64,000 nt of DNA from Aquabacterium humicola. Its GTDB lineage: Bacteria; Pseudomonadota; Gammaproteobacteria; Burkholderiales; Burkholderiaceae_C. The stretch lies in NCBI RefSeq assembly GCF_030167915.1, contig NZ_JARGNB010000012.1, positions 1 through 64,000 on the forward strand. The letters run 5' to 3'. Numbering within the stretch: position 1 is the first letter of the stretch; the number at the start of each line of letters is the position of its first letter. The notes beneath the pieces were generated by a model. It had not been told where the DNA came from. It worked only from the letters and a program-made list of their open reading frames with translations, and did not search any database. Shown in pieces: positions 52,610-61,603 of the stretch. The translations under genes and the position numbers were made by a program.

Positions 52610-53737
52610 TCACGCCGGCTCCGCGTGCAGCCAGCCGGCCTCGGCCCAATCATCCAGCAAGGCGCGGGCGTCGGCGCTGGCACGCGCCCATGCGCGCGCA
52701 TCGAGCCGGCGCTGGTCGGCGAGCTGGCGCATCAGGCGTGCGTCGCTGCCGGCGGCGCGGAAGGCCTCGCCGTTGATGAACACGTGGTGGGCGTCGTACA
52801 TCATGCGCGTGCGCCGATCGAGCGCCAGCGCGCCGCCGTTCGCCGGCAAGGGGCCGCCGCCATCGAACCAGACCTGCGGCTTCGGCTCCGTCAGCCGCAC
52901 GCCCAGCGCCCTGGCGAGCAGCTTGGGATCGGCCAGCGCGCGCCGCAATGCGCGGCCGGCGAAGTCGGCCAGCTGCGCGGGAATCGCCGCGGGCGTCGCG
53001 GTCGCCGCCTGGCCCGCGTCGCGGTACAGCGGATCGTCGTCATCCGGCTCGAGCTCGTCGGCCAGCTGCTGCAGCAGCTCGGCGGCCAGCACGTCGCGAG
53101 ACGGCACGCGGAAGCCGACCGAGCAGGTCATGCATTCGTCCTCGGCGATGCCGTCGTGGCCCCACAGCGGCGGCAGGTACAGCATGTCGCCGGGCTCGAG
53201 CACCCAGTCCTCGGTGGGCTCGAAGCGGCTGAGGATCTTCACCGGCAGGCCCTCGACCAGCGAGCGATCCGTCAACGGTCCGATGCGCCAACGCCGCCGG
53301 CCCTGCACCTGCAGCAGGAACACGTCGTAGGAATCGAAATGCGGCCCGACGCCGCCGCCCGCCGTGGCGAACGACACCATCAGGTCGTCGAGCCGGGCCT
53401 CGGGCACGAAGCGGAAGCGGTCGAGCATCGACCGCGCGCCATCGTCGTGCAGGTCCAGGCCCTGCACCAGCAGGGTCCAGTCGCGCCGCGACAGCGCCGG
53501 CAGTGCGCGGCGCGTGAACGGGCCGCGCTTCATGCGCCACCGCGATCCTTCGCGCACCACCAGCCGCGACTCGACGTCGTCGCGCCCCGCCAGGGCGAAC
53601 AGGTCGGCGCGCGCCAGCGGCGGCTGCACGTGGCCCCAAGCCTGGCGCACGAGCAAGGGCTTCTTCTGCCAGTGCCGGCGCATGAACTGCGCCGGAGACA
53701 GGCCGCCGAGCAAGGCGGTCGCAGCATTCACATCCAT
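52610..53737 (-). CDS. roxA: JmjC-type ribosomal oxygenase, RoxA-like
   Basis: A 375-residue cupin/JmjC 2-oxoglutarate-dependent oxygenase. The iron ligands are the HFD pair in VGPHFDSYDVF and a later His in YLPPLWGH. The best known family member, RoxA (YcfD) of Escherichia coli, hydroxylates Arg81 of ribosomal protein L16. The substrate here is inferred from family. It is divergent from the FKBP gene. Confidence 0.88.
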   Translation of the reverse strand: MDVNAATALLGGLSPAQFMRRHWQKKPLLVRQAWGHVQPPLARADLFALAGRDDVESRLVVREGSRWRMKRGPFTRRALPALSRRDWTLLVQGLDLHDDGARSMLDRFRFVPEARLDDLMVSFATAGGGVGPHFDSYDVFLLQVQGRRRWRIGPLTDRSLVEGLPVKILSRFEPTEDWVLEPGDMLYLPPLWGHDGIAEDECMTCSVGFRVPSRDVLAAELLQQLADELEPDDDDPLYRDAGQAATATPAAIPAQLADFAGRALRRALADPKLLARALGVRLTEPKPQVWFDGGGPLPANGGALALDRRTRMMYDAHHVFINGEAFRAAGSDARLMRQLADQRRLDARAWARASADARALLDDWAEAGWLHAEPA

Positions 53738-53802
53738 GCAGCGATTGTCGCCAAGCCCGCGTGCACGCCGCCTTGACCGGATCGGTGTGCGATCATGCTT
53801 CG

Positions 53803-54324
53803 ATGCTGATTTCCAAGCCCTGCGTCGTCAGCCTGACCTGGACCCTGGCCGACGGCCAGGGCGAGGCGATCGACGAACTGAACGAGCCGATGGAGTTCTT
53901 CTACGGCGGCGACGACCTGCTGCCCAAGCTCGAGGAAGTGCTCGACGGCCAGACTGCCGGCTTCGAGGCCTTCGTGCGCCTGGAACCCGACCAGGCCTTC
54001 GGCGACTATCGCGCCGAGCTGGTGTGCTTCGAGGACCGCGCGCTGTTCCCCGAGGGGCTGGAGGAAGGCATGCAGTTCGACGGCCTGCCCGAAGGCGCGC
54101 AGACGGTGGGCATGCAGCCCGACACGATCTACACCGTCACCGAGGTGTACCCGACCCACGTCGTGCTCGACGGCAACCATCCGCTCGCGGGCATGTCGCT
54201 GCAGCTGCACGTCAAGGTGATCGACGTGCGCGAGGCGAGCGACGAGGAGCGCGAGTCCGGCTCGGTCGCCGAGGGCCTGCTGAGCGTGCTGGCCGGCGGA
54301 TCGGGCTCCGACACGCTGCATTGA
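53803..54324 (+). CDS. FKBP-type peptidyl-prolyl isomerase, SlyD-like
   Basis: A 173-residue FKBP-type isomerase with the inserted flap domain typical of SlyD (LEPDQAFGDYRAE and the following segment). The C-terminal tail has no histidine/cysteine-rich metal-binding region, unlike SlyD of Escherichia coli. It may act as a folding helper without nickel handling. The ATG at 53803 is preferred over a GTG at 53761. Confidence 0.88.
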   Translation: MLISKPCVVSLTWTLADGQGEAIDELNEPMEFFYGGDDLLPKLEEVLDGQTAGFEAFVRLEPDQAFGDYRAELVCFEDRALFPEGLEEGMQFDGLPEGAQTVGMQPDTIYTVTEVYPTHVVLDGNHPLAGMSLQLHVKVIDVREASDEERESGSVAEGLLSVLAGGSGSDTLH

Positions 54325-54344
54325 GGCGTTAGGCGCCGGCGCGA

Positions 54345-54362
54345 CCGTCATCGCGCCGACAC
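54345..54362 (+). promoter_or_regulatory. Weak Pho-box-like element before phosphatase gene
   Basis: CCGTCAT, four bases, CCGACAC resembles two half-sites of a Pho box (12 of 18 consensus positions). It lies about 68 bp upstream of the PhoX-like gene, which in many bacteria is phosphate-starvation controlled. The match is weak in this GC-rich DNA. Confidence 0.3.
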
Positions 54363-54430
54363 ATCCTCGTCACGGGCGCTTCATCGCGCCTGCCTAGGCT
54401 CTTGCGTTCGATCCACTTTCGAACGATCCG

Positions 54431-56665
54431 ATGAGCTCCGCCAGCCAGCAGACACGCCCGCACGACGACGAGGACCACAACACTTCAGGCAACCCGAGCT
54501 TCCAGTCGGTGCTCGACGCCCGCCTGAGCCGCCGCGGCCTGTTGCGCGGCAGCGTCGGCACGGCCGCCACCGCGATGTTCGGCAGCCTGGCGTTCGCCGG
54601 CTGCTCGAGCGACGACGACGCCCCCGCGCCCGCCCCGGCGCCTGCACCGGCACCGGCCGAGAAGCTGCTCGGCTTCACGGCCGTCGCCAAGAGCCTGGCC
54701 GACAGCGTGGTCGTGCCCGCGGGCTACACCGCCAGCGTGCTGTACGCACTGGGCGATCCGCTGACCGCCGACACGCCGGCCTTCAGGAACGACGGCACCG
54801 ACGAGGCCTTCGACAAGCGCGCCGGCGACCACCATGACGGCATGGAGTGGTTCGGCCTGAGCGCCACCGGCACACCGTCGACCACCTCGGTCGCGCGCGG
54901 CCTGCTGGCGATGAACCACGAGGCGACGACCGACGAGACCTTCGCATCCTTCTTCGTGCATGCCAACGGCGGCACCTCGACGCTGCCGCGGCCGGCCGCC
55001 GAAGTCGACAAGGAGATGGCGCTGCACGGCCTCTCGGTCGTCGAGGTCGCGAAGACCGGAAGCCAGTGGGCGTACGTGCAGAACTCGGCCTTCAATGCCC
55101 GCCTGCACCAGCAGACCGAGATCGAGATCGCCGGCCCGGCGCGCGGCGATGCGCTGCTGGTCACGAAGTATTCGCACACCGGCACCGTCACGCGCGGCAC
55201 CTTGAACAACTGCGGCACCGGCAGGACGCCCTGGGGCACGCTGCTGACCGGCGAGGAGAACTGGTCCGGCTACTTCACGCGCCCGACCGGTGATGACGCC
55301 GCGCGCGGCAACGACAGGAGCGTGACGGCGCTGAAACGTTACGGCCGGGCTGAAGGCGCCGGCTCGCGCCACGCCTGGGAAACCGGCGGCAGCGAGGATC
55401 GGTTCACGCGCTGGATCAACGCGAAGACCGGCACCTCGACCGACGGCAGCGACGACTACCGCAACGAGATGAACGGCATGGGCTACATCGTCGAGCTCGA
55501 TCCGTACGACCGCACGAAGAAGGCGACGAAGCGCACCGCGCTCGGCCGCTTTGCGCACGAGGCCGCGGCGTTCGGCAAGCTGGTGGCCGGCCAGCCGCTG
55601 GCGGTGTACATGGGCGACGACTCGCGCGGCGAGTACTGCTACCGCTACACCTCGACCGCGTTGTGGGACGCGGCCGACGCCGGCGCAGCCAACCGCATGG
55701 CCACCGGCGACAAGTACCTCGACGCCGGCAAGCTCTACGTCGCGAAGTTCAATGCGGACGGCACGGGCCAGTGGATCGAGTTGTCGATCACCAACCCGGC
55801 GGTCGCCGGCTACACCACCTACCGATTCGCGAACCAGGCCGACGTGCTGGTCAACGCGCGCCTGGCCGCCGACGCGGTCGGCGCGACGAAGATGGACCGC
55901 CCCGAGTGGAGCGCCGTGCACCCGACGACCGGCGAGGTCTACTACACGTTGACCAACAACAGCAACCGCCGCGCCGAGCCGAGCGGCTCGTCGCAGTTCG
56001 CGCCTGACGCCGCGAATCCGCGCGCCTACACCGACCAGCGCGGCAGCAGCACCCAGCAAGGCAATGTCAACGGGCACATCGTGCGCCTGAAGGAAAGCGG
56101 CGGCCCCGCCGGCACGACGTTCACCTGGGACGTCTACCTGTTCGGCGCCGAGGCCGGCGCCGGATCGACGGTCAACCTCTCGGCCTTGAGCGCGGAGCAG
56201 GACTTCTCCAGCCCCGACGGCATCGCCTTCACGCCGTCGACCGGCCTGTGCTGGATCCAGACCGACGACGGCGCCTACACCGACGTCACCAACTGCATGA
56301 TGCTGGCGGCCGTGCCCGGCCAGGTGGGCGACGGTGGCAAGAAGACGATCCAGCATGCCCGCGCCAGCGGCGGCCCGCTGAACGTGGACACCTATGTCGG
56401 CAAGGCGCCGACCGCCGACACGCTCAAGCGCTTCCTCGTCGGGCCGGTCGGCTGCGAGATCACCGGCATCACCGAGACGCCGGACGGCAAGGCGCTGTTC
56501 GTCAACATCCAGCACCCGGGCGAGAGCACCGCGAAGGCCAACATCGCCGATCCGGCGAAGTACACCAGCCAGTGGCCGAGCAATGCCGGCTACGGTGCCG
56601 GCAAGCGGCCGCGCTCGGCGACGATCGTGATCACGAAGAACGACGGCGGACGCGTCGGCACCTGA
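54431..56665 (+). CDS. PhoX-like alkaline phosphatase, Tat-exported
   Basis: A 744-residue protein with a twin-arginine signal (SRRGLLRG around residue 35) and a possible lipobox ending AGC, followed by an Asp/Ala-Pro linker. The rest matches the DUF839/PhoX family, calcium/iron-dependent extracytoplasmic phosphatases (MNHEATTDETF, TGEENWSG and SPDGIAFTP segments). It would release phosphate from organic esters outside the cytoplasm. Substrate range is unknown. Confidence 0.85.
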   Translation: MSSASQQTRPHDDEDHNTSGNPSFQSVLDARLSRRGLLRGSVGTAATAMFGSLAFAGCSSDDDAPAPAPAPAPAPAEKLLGFTAVAKSLADSVVVPAGYTASVLYALGDPLTADTPAFRNDGTDEAFDKRAGDHHDGMEWFGLSATGTPSTTSVARGLLAMNHEATTDETFASFFVHANGGTSTLPRPAAEVDKEMALHGLSVVEVAKTGSQWAYVQNSAFNARLHQQTEIEIAGPARGDALLVTKYSHTGTVTRGTLNNCGTGRTPWGTLLTGEENWSGYFTRPTGDDAARGNDRSVTALKRYGRAEGAGSRHAWETGGSEDRFTRWINAKTGTSTDGSDDYRNEMNGMGYIVELDPYDRTKKATKRTALGRFAHEAAAFGKLVAGQPLAVYMGDDSRGEYCYRYTSTALWDAADAGAANRMATGDKYLDAGKLYVAKFNADGTGQWIELSITNPAVAGYTTYRFANQADVLVNARLAADAVGATKMDRPEWSAVHPTTGEVYYTLTNNSNRRAEPSGSSQFAPDAANPRAYTDQRGSSTQQGNVNGHIVRLKESGGPAGTTFTWDVYLFGAEAGAGSTVNLSALSAEQDFSSPDGIAFTPSTGLCWIQTDDGAYTDVTNCMMLAAVPGQVGDGGKKTIQHARASGGPLNVDTYVGKAPTADTLKRFLVGPVGCEITGITETPDGKALFVNIQHPGESTAKANIADPAKYTSQWPSNAGYGAGKRPRSATIVITKNDGGRVGT

Positions 56666-56682
56666 GCCCTCTTCTGGTGCGG

Positions 56683-57132
56683 TCAGTGCTTGCCGGTCGA
56701 GCCGAAACCGCCCTCGCCGCGCGACGAGGCCTCGAACTCGTCGACGCGGCGGAAGACGGCCTGCACCACCGGCACGATCACCATCTGCGCGATGCGCTCC
56801 ATCGGCTGCACGACGAAGCTCGTCGCGCCGCGGTTCCAGCAACTGACCATCAGCGGCCCCTGGTAGTCGCTGTCGATCAGGCCGACGAGGTTGCCGAGCA
56901 CGATGCCGTGCTTGTGGCCCAGGCCCGAGCGCGGCAGGATCATCGCGGCCAGGCCGGGATCGCCGATGTGGATGGACAGGCCGGTCGGGATCAGCACCGA
57001 CTGGCCGGGCTCCAGGGTCAGCGGCCCGTCGAGGCAGGCGCGCAGGTCCAAGCCGGCGCTGCCGGGGGTCGCGTAATGGGGCATCTGCTCGGCCATGCGG
57101 GCGTCGAGCACTTTCACGTCGATGGTGGTCAT
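56683..57132 (-). CDS. dut: dUTP diphosphatase
   Basis: Trimeric dUTPase splits dUTP to dUMP and pyrophosphate, keeping uracil out of DNA and supplying dUMP for thymidylate. The 149-residue protein has all five motifs: [35 protein letters not shown] and [10 protein letters not shown]. Its ATG overlaps the coaBC stop (ATGA). Confidence 0.97.
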   Translation of the reverse strand: MTTIDVKVLDARMAEQMPHYATPGSAGLDLRACLDGPLTLEPGQSVLIPTGLSIHIGDPGLAAMILPRSGLGHKHGIVLGNLVGLIDSDYQGPLMVSCWNRGATSFVVQPMERIAQMVIVPVVQAVFRRVDEFEASSRGEGGFGSTGKH

Positions 57133-58346
57133 GAGGTCTGAAGGCGTCTGGCGATCTCGCGCACCAGTTCGCGCGCGAGGCTGAGCTTGTCGGCGGTGGC
57201 GAGCTCGCGCTCGCCGTCGGCATCGACCAGCAGCAGCGTATTGAGGTCGCTGCCGAAGGTGGCCGGGCCGTGGTTGGCGACGATCAGCGGCACGTTCTTG
57301 CGCGCCAGCTTCTCGCGCGCATGGCGCGCGATGTCGTGGCTCTCGGCCGCGAAGCCGACGCAATAGGGCCGGTCGGGCAGCCGCGCGACGGCCGCCAGGA
57401 TGTCGGGGTTCTCGGTCAGCTCGAAGCTCGGCACGCGCTTGGTGCCGTCCTTCTTGATCTTCTGCTCGGCCAGCGTCGCGGGCCGCCAGTCGGCGACCGC
57501 CGCGGTCGCGACGAAGACGTCGTGCGCCGCGGCCCGCGGCAGCACCGCGTCGTGCATCTGCTGTGCGCTCTTGACGTCGATGCGCTGCACGTGGCGCGGT
57601 GTCGGCAGGTGCACCGGGCCGGCGACCAGCGTGACCTCGGCGCCGGCTTCCTGTGCCGCGCGCGCGATCGCGAAGCCCATCTTGCCGCTGGAGAGGTTGG
57701 TGATGCCGCGCACCGGGTCGATGGCCTCGAAGGTGGGGCCGGCGGTGATCAGCAGCTTCCTGCCGGCCAGCAGCTTGGGCTGGAAGAAGGCAATCAGCTC
57801 GTCGCAGAGCTCGGCCGCTTCGAGCATGCGGCCGTCGCCGATCTCGCCGCAGGCCTGGTCGCCGGCGGCTGGGCCGAGGATCGTCGCGCCGTCGGCCTGC
57901 GCCTGCGCGACGTTGCGCTGCGTCGCCGGATGGGCCCACATCTCGCGGTTCATCGCCGGCGCCAGCAGCAGCGGGCAGCGCTCGATCGGGCGCGCGACGC
58001 ACAGCAGCGAGAGCAGTTCGTCCGCCCTTCCCTGCGCGATCTTGGCGATGAAGTCGGCCGATGCGGGCGCGACCAGGATCGCATCCGCCTCCCGCGACAG
58101 GTTGATATGCGCCATGTTGTTCGGCTCGCGCGCATCCCACTGGCTCAACGCGACGGGGCGGTTCGACAGCGCCTGCATCGTCACCGGCGTGATGAACTGC
58201 GTCGCGGCGTCGGTCATCACCACCTGCACGCTGGCGCCGGCCTTGGTGAGCTCGCGCACCAGCTCGGCGGACTTGTAGCAGGCGATGCCGCCGGACAGGC
58301 CGAGCACGACATGACGGCCCGAGAGGGGCAAGGGGGCGGCGGACAT
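57129..58346 (-). CDS. coaBC: Phosphopantothenoylcysteine decarboxylase/synthetase
   Basis: This bifunctional 405-residue enzyme makes 4'-phosphopantetheine for coenzyme A. The N-terminal CoaC part has the flavin-binding [15 protein letters not shown] segment and PAMNREMW. The C-terminal CoaB part has [16 protein letters not shown] and SSGKMG. It is upstream of dut, a common order. Confidence 0.96.
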   Translation of the reverse strand: MSAAPLPLSGRHVVLGLSGGIACYKSAELVRELTKAGASVQVVMTDAATQFITPVTMQALSNRPVALSQWDAREPNNMAHINLSREADAILVAPASADFIAKIAQGRADELLSLLCVARPIERCPLLLAPAMNREMWAHPATQRNVAQAQADGATILGPAAGDQACGEIGDGRMLEAAELCDELIAFFQPKLLAGRKLLITAGPTFEAIDPVRGITNLSSGKMGFAIARAAQEAGAEVTLVAGPVHLPTPRHVQRIDVKSAQQMHDAVLPRAAAHDVFVATAAVADWRPATLAEQKIKKDGTKRVPSFELTENPDILAAVARLPDRPYCVGFAAESHDIARHAREKLARKNVPLIVANHGPATFGSDLNTLLLVDADGERELATADKLSLARELVREIARRLQTS

Positions 58347-58409
58347 GGCTGCGCAATGTAGCGCAGCGGTCCCAATCCCCAGGCCGCTGCACGGTCAAGC
58401 TTCCGCAAC

Positions 58410-58427
58410 TTTCAGAATTTCCTGAAA
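58410..58427. promoter_or_regulatory. Palindrome in control region of GbsR-cydAB
   Basis: TTTCAG and CTGAAA form a perfect 6-bp inverted repeat with a 6-base spacer, and a further TTCAG half follows. It lies 53 bp upstream of the GbsR/MarR gene that heads the oxidase genes. It is a good candidate operator for that regulator. Confidence 0.5.
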
Positions 58428-58479
58428 TTCAGGCAAACTCTGATCCACGTCAAACCGGCGGCAGATCCAGGACCTCGCG

Positions 58480-59037
58480 ATGCTCGATGCCCCCACCCCG
58501 CTGATGCGCGCATTCATCGGCCACTTCGGCGAGATGGGCAGCCGCTGGGGCATCAACCGCACCGTCGGCCAGATCTACGCGCTGATCTTCGTCTGGCCGC
58601 AGCCGATCAATGCCGACGAGATCGCCCAGCACCTCGAGTTCAGCCGCTCCAACGTCAGCATGGGGCTGAAGGAACTGCAGGCCTGGCGGCTGGTGAACCT
58701 GCGTCACCTGCCGGGCGACCGACGCGAGTACTTCGACGCGCCGCGCGACGCCTGGGAGATCTTCCGCACGCTGGCCGAGGAGCGCCGCCGGCGCGAGATC
58801 GAGCCCACCTTGTCGATGCTGCGCAACGCGCTGCTCGAAGCGCCGACCAGCGAGGAAGACCGCATCGCGCAGGAACGCATGCGCGGCATGCACGACCTGA
58901 TCGAGATGCTGACGACCTGGTTCGACGACGTGCAGCGGCTCGATGCGCAGACGCTGTCGCAGCTGATGCGCATGGGCGCCAAGGTGCAGCGCCTGCTCGA
59001 GTTCACCGGACGCACCAGGTCGACGCGAAACACCTAA
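58480..59037 (+). CDS. GbsR/MarR-family regulator
   Basis: A 185-residue winged-helix regulator of the GbsR branch of MarR (GINRTVGQIYALIFVWPQP and FSRSNVSMGLKELQAW). It precedes the oxidase subunit genes by 12 bp and probably controls them. The signal may be oxygen, nitric oxide or an osmolyte-type ligand, and none can be read from sequence. Confidence 0.87.
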   Translation: MLDAPTPLMRAFIGHFGEMGSRWGINRTVGQIYALIFVWPQPINADEIAQHLEFSRSNVSMGLKELQAWRLVNLRHLPGDRREYFDAPRDAWEIFRTLAEERRRREIEPTLSMLRNALLEAPTSEEDRIAQERMRGMHDLIEMLTTWFDDVQRLDAQTLSQLMRMGAKVQRLLEFTGRTRSTRNT

Positions 59038-59049
59038 CGGACAAAAACC

Positions 59050-60402
59050 ATGGACGCCCTGCTGCTCGCCCGCATCCAGTTCGCTGCCAACATCAGCTTC
59101 CACATCCTGTTCCCGACGATCAGCATCGCGCTGGGCTGGGTGCTGCTGTTCTTCCGCTGGCGCTGGTTGTCCACGCATCAGACCGGCTGGCTGCTGGCCT
59201 ATCGCTTCTGGACCAAGGTGTTCGCGCTGACCTTCGCGCTCGGCGTCGTCAGCGGCATCGTGATGAGCTTCCAGTTCGGCACCAACTGGCCGGGCTTCAT
59301 GCAGAAGGCCGGCAACATCGCCGGGCCGTTGCTGGGCTACGAGGTGCTGACGGCCTTCTTCCTCGAGGCCACCTTCCTGGGCGTGATGCTGTTCGGCCAC
59401 GAACGGGTCGGCGAACGCATGCACCTGCTGGCGACCTTCCTGGTCGCCTTCGGCACCACGCTGTCCGCTTTCTGGATCCTGAGCCTGAATTCCTGGATGC
59501 AGACGCCGGCCGGCCATCAGATCATCGACGGCGAGTTCCACGTGCGCTCGTGGCTCGAGGTGATCTTCAACCCGTCGTTTCCGTACCGCCTGACGCACAT
59601 GCTGCTGGCCTCGGCGCTGACGGTGGCCTTCCTGGTCGCCGGCCTGTCGGCGTGGCAGGTGCTGCGCGGCACCACGAACCGCTCGACGCCGAAGGCGCTG
59701 CGCACCGGCCTGACGATGGCCGCGCTGCTGGTGCCGCTGCAGATCCTCGTCGGCGACCTGCACGGGCTGAACACGCTGGAGCACCAGCCGCAGAAGATCG
59801 CCGCGATGGAAGGCGTGTGGAAGACCGAAGCCGGCGCGCCGCTCCTGCTGTTCGCCTGGCCGAACGAGGCCGAGCGCCGCAACGACTACGCGCTGGGCAT
59901 CCCGCGCGGCGCGAGCCTGATCCTGAAGCACGACGCCAATGCGGTGATCCGCGGCCTCGACGAATTCCCGAACGCCCATCCGCCAGTGAAGCCGCTGTTC
60001 TTCGGCTTCCGCATCATGGTCGGCATCGGCGTGCTCATGCTGCTGGCGGGCTGGACCGGCCTGGTGCTGCTGTGGCGCCGCGCGTGGCTGCCCGACCGCC
60101 TGCCGCGACCGCTGCTGTGGACGCTGGCGGCGATGAGCTTCTCGGGCTGGCTGGCGACGCTGGCCGGCTGGTACGTCACCGAAATCGGCCGCCAGCCGTG
60201 GATCGTGCAGGGGCTGCTGCGCACCGCCGACGTCGCGTCGACCCAACCCGCGCCGACCATCGCGCTGTCGCTGGCGCTGTACCTGATCGTCTATGCCTTC
60301 CTGCTGCTGGCCTACATCGGCGTGCTGCGCTACATGGCCGAAAAGCCCGAGGCCGTGCTGCTCGCGCCGCAAGCCCCGGTCAAGAGCCGCGCCTTCGCCT
60401 GA
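59050..60402 (+). CDS. cydA: Cytochrome bd-type ubiquinol oxidase subunit I
   Basis: A 450-residue inner-membrane subunit with about nine helices that binds hemes b and d/b. His18, the RLTHML histidine and the FRIMVG methionine are the likely heme ligands, and GYEVLTAFFLEATFLG holds the conserved glutamates. The quinol loop is short (HGLNTLEHQPQKIAAMEG onwards), as in CioA-type cyanide-insensitive oxidases. No small CydX-like gene follows. Confidence 0.95.
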   Translation: MDALLLARIQFAANISFHILFPTISIALGWVLLFFRWRWLSTHQTGWLLAYRFWTKVFALTFALGVVSGIVMSFQFGTNWPGFMQKAGNIAGPLLGYEVLTAFFLEATFLGVMLFGHERVGERMHLLATFLVAFGTTLSAFWILSLNSWMQTPAGHQIIDGEFHVRSWLEVIFNPSFPYRLTHMLLASALTVAFLVAGLSAWQVLRGTTNRSTPKALRTGLTMAALLVPLQILVGDLHGLNTLEHQPQKIAAMEGVWKTEAGAPLLLFAWPNEAERRNDYALGIPRGASLILKHDANAVIRGLDEFPNAHPPVKPLFFGFRIMVGIGVLMLLAGWTGLVLLWRRAWLPDRLPRPLLWTLAAMSFSGWLATLAGWYVTEIGRQPWIVQGLLRTADVASTQPAPTIALSLALYLIVYAFLLLAYIGVLRYMAEKPEAVLLAPQAPVKSRAFA

Positions 60403-60418
60403 TCAACGGAAGTCCACC

Positions 60419-61414
60419 ATGAACGACGCCACCTGGATGCCCGTCGCCTTTCTCGGCCTGATGGGGCTCGCGATGCTGCTGTACGTCGTGCTCGACGGCT
60501 TCGACCTCGGCGTCGGCATGCTGCTGCGCCATGCCGACGATGCGCAGCGCGACCTGATGATCGGCAGCCTGGGCCCGTTCTGGGACGCCAACGAGACCTG
60601 GCTGGTGCTGGGCATCGGCATCCTGCTGATCGCCTTTCCGAAGGCGCATGGCGTCGTGATGGGCGCGCTGTACCTGCCGGTGGCCTTCATGCTGATCGGG
60701 CTGATCCTGCGCGGCGTGGCCTTCGACTTCCGCGTCAAGGCGCCCAGCGGGCACAAACAGCTGTGGACCCGCGCCTTCTTCGCCGGCAGCGTGATCGCCG
60801 CGGTCGCGCAGGGCTGGATGCTGGGGCGCTACATCACCGGCTTCGCGGACGGCTGGACGGCGGACCTGTTCGCGGCGGCCATTGCCGTGACGCTGCCGGC
60901 GGCTTATGTGCTACTGGGCGCGTGCTGGCTGATCCTGAAGACCGAAGGGGAACTGCAGAAGCGCGCCGTGGCCTGGGCCAAGCGCGCCTGGCCGGCGATG
61001 GTGCTGGGCATCGCGCTCGTCTCGATCGCCACGCCGGTCGTCAGCGCCACGGTGCGCGACCGTTGGTTTACTCTGCCCGGCTTCATCGGCCTGCTGCCGA
61101 TCCCGCTGTCGACCGCCGCCGCGCTGCTCGGCGTGCGTGCGCTGCTGAACTCGCAGCGCATCCTCGGCAAGCTGTGCTGGCTGCCGTTCACGCTGGTGAT
61201 CGGCGTGTTCGTGATGGGCGCGCTGGGGCTGGCGTACAGCCTGTACCCGTACGTCGTGATGGACCGGATGACGGTGTGGCAGGCGGCCAGCGCGCCGGCC
61301 TCGCTGGCGGTGATCCTGGCCGGCTGCGCGGTCACGGTGCCGGCGATCCTCGGCTACACGGTCTATTCGTACCGCGTGTTCCGCGGCAAGGCGACGGTGC
61401 CCAGCTACGCCTGA
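60419..61414 (+). CDS. cydB: Cytochrome bd-type ubiquinol oxidase subunit II
   Basis: A 331-residue subunit with about nine membrane helices that partners subunit I. The DGFDLGVGMLLRH segment near residue 27 and GPFWDANETWLVLG are family signatures. It follows cydA by 16 bp with a clear ribosome binding site. The pair supports respiration at low oxygen or in the presence of cyanide-like inhibitors. Confidence 0.95.
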   Translation: MNDATWMPVAFLGLMGLAMLLYVVLDGFDLGVGMLLRHADDAQRDLMIGSLGPFWDANETWLVLGIGILLIAFPKAHGVVMGALYLPVAFMLIGLILRGVAFDFRVKAPSGHKQLWTRAFFAGSVIAAVAQGWMLGRYITGFADGWTADLFAAAIAVTLPAAYVLLGACWLILKTEGELQKRAVAWAKRAWPAMVLGIALVSIATPVVSATVRDRWFTLPGFIGLLPIPLSTAAALLGVRALLNSQRILGKLCWLPFTLVIGVFVMGALGLAYSLYPYVVMDRMTVWQAASAPASLAVILAGCAVTVPAILGYTVYSYRVFRGKATVPSYA

Positions 61415-61554
61415 GCCTGCGCCCTCATGCAGCGCTCCAAACGGAGCGCCGCGTCCTGCGCCTGTTCTTGCGCCTGCTCAAAGCTGGAGCGGCGGCCGAT
61501 CGATCCTTGCGGGCAAACCCGCGCGTTGCCCGCCTTTGCCGCGTCCTGCGATGC

Positions 61555-61569
61555 TGGCACCGCTCTTGC
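61555..61569 (+). promoter_or_regulatory. Sigma-54-type promoter of PQQ dehydrogenase
   Basis: TGGCAC (61555-61560), a 5-base spacer and TTGC (61566-61569) match the -24/-12 consensus with the correct spacing. The expected transcription start is about 61581, giving a leader of about 23 bases that contains GAGGAG before the ATG at 61604. Activation would need an enhancer-binding protein, which is not in the window. Confidence 0.7.
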
Positions 61570-61603
61570 GCCATCGAACCTCGTCCACCCGAGGAGACAC
61601 CCG

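Noticed and set aside
54485-57223. 912-codon minus-strand frame opposite the PhoX-like gene
   Set aside because: It overlaps dut in another frame and the phosphatase on the opposite strand, and it lacks any domain.
61415-61603. Possible small third oxidase subunit (CydX-like) after cydB
   Set aside because: The only open frame is Cys/Arg-rich, lacks a membrane helix and overlaps the sigma-54-type promoter of the next gene.
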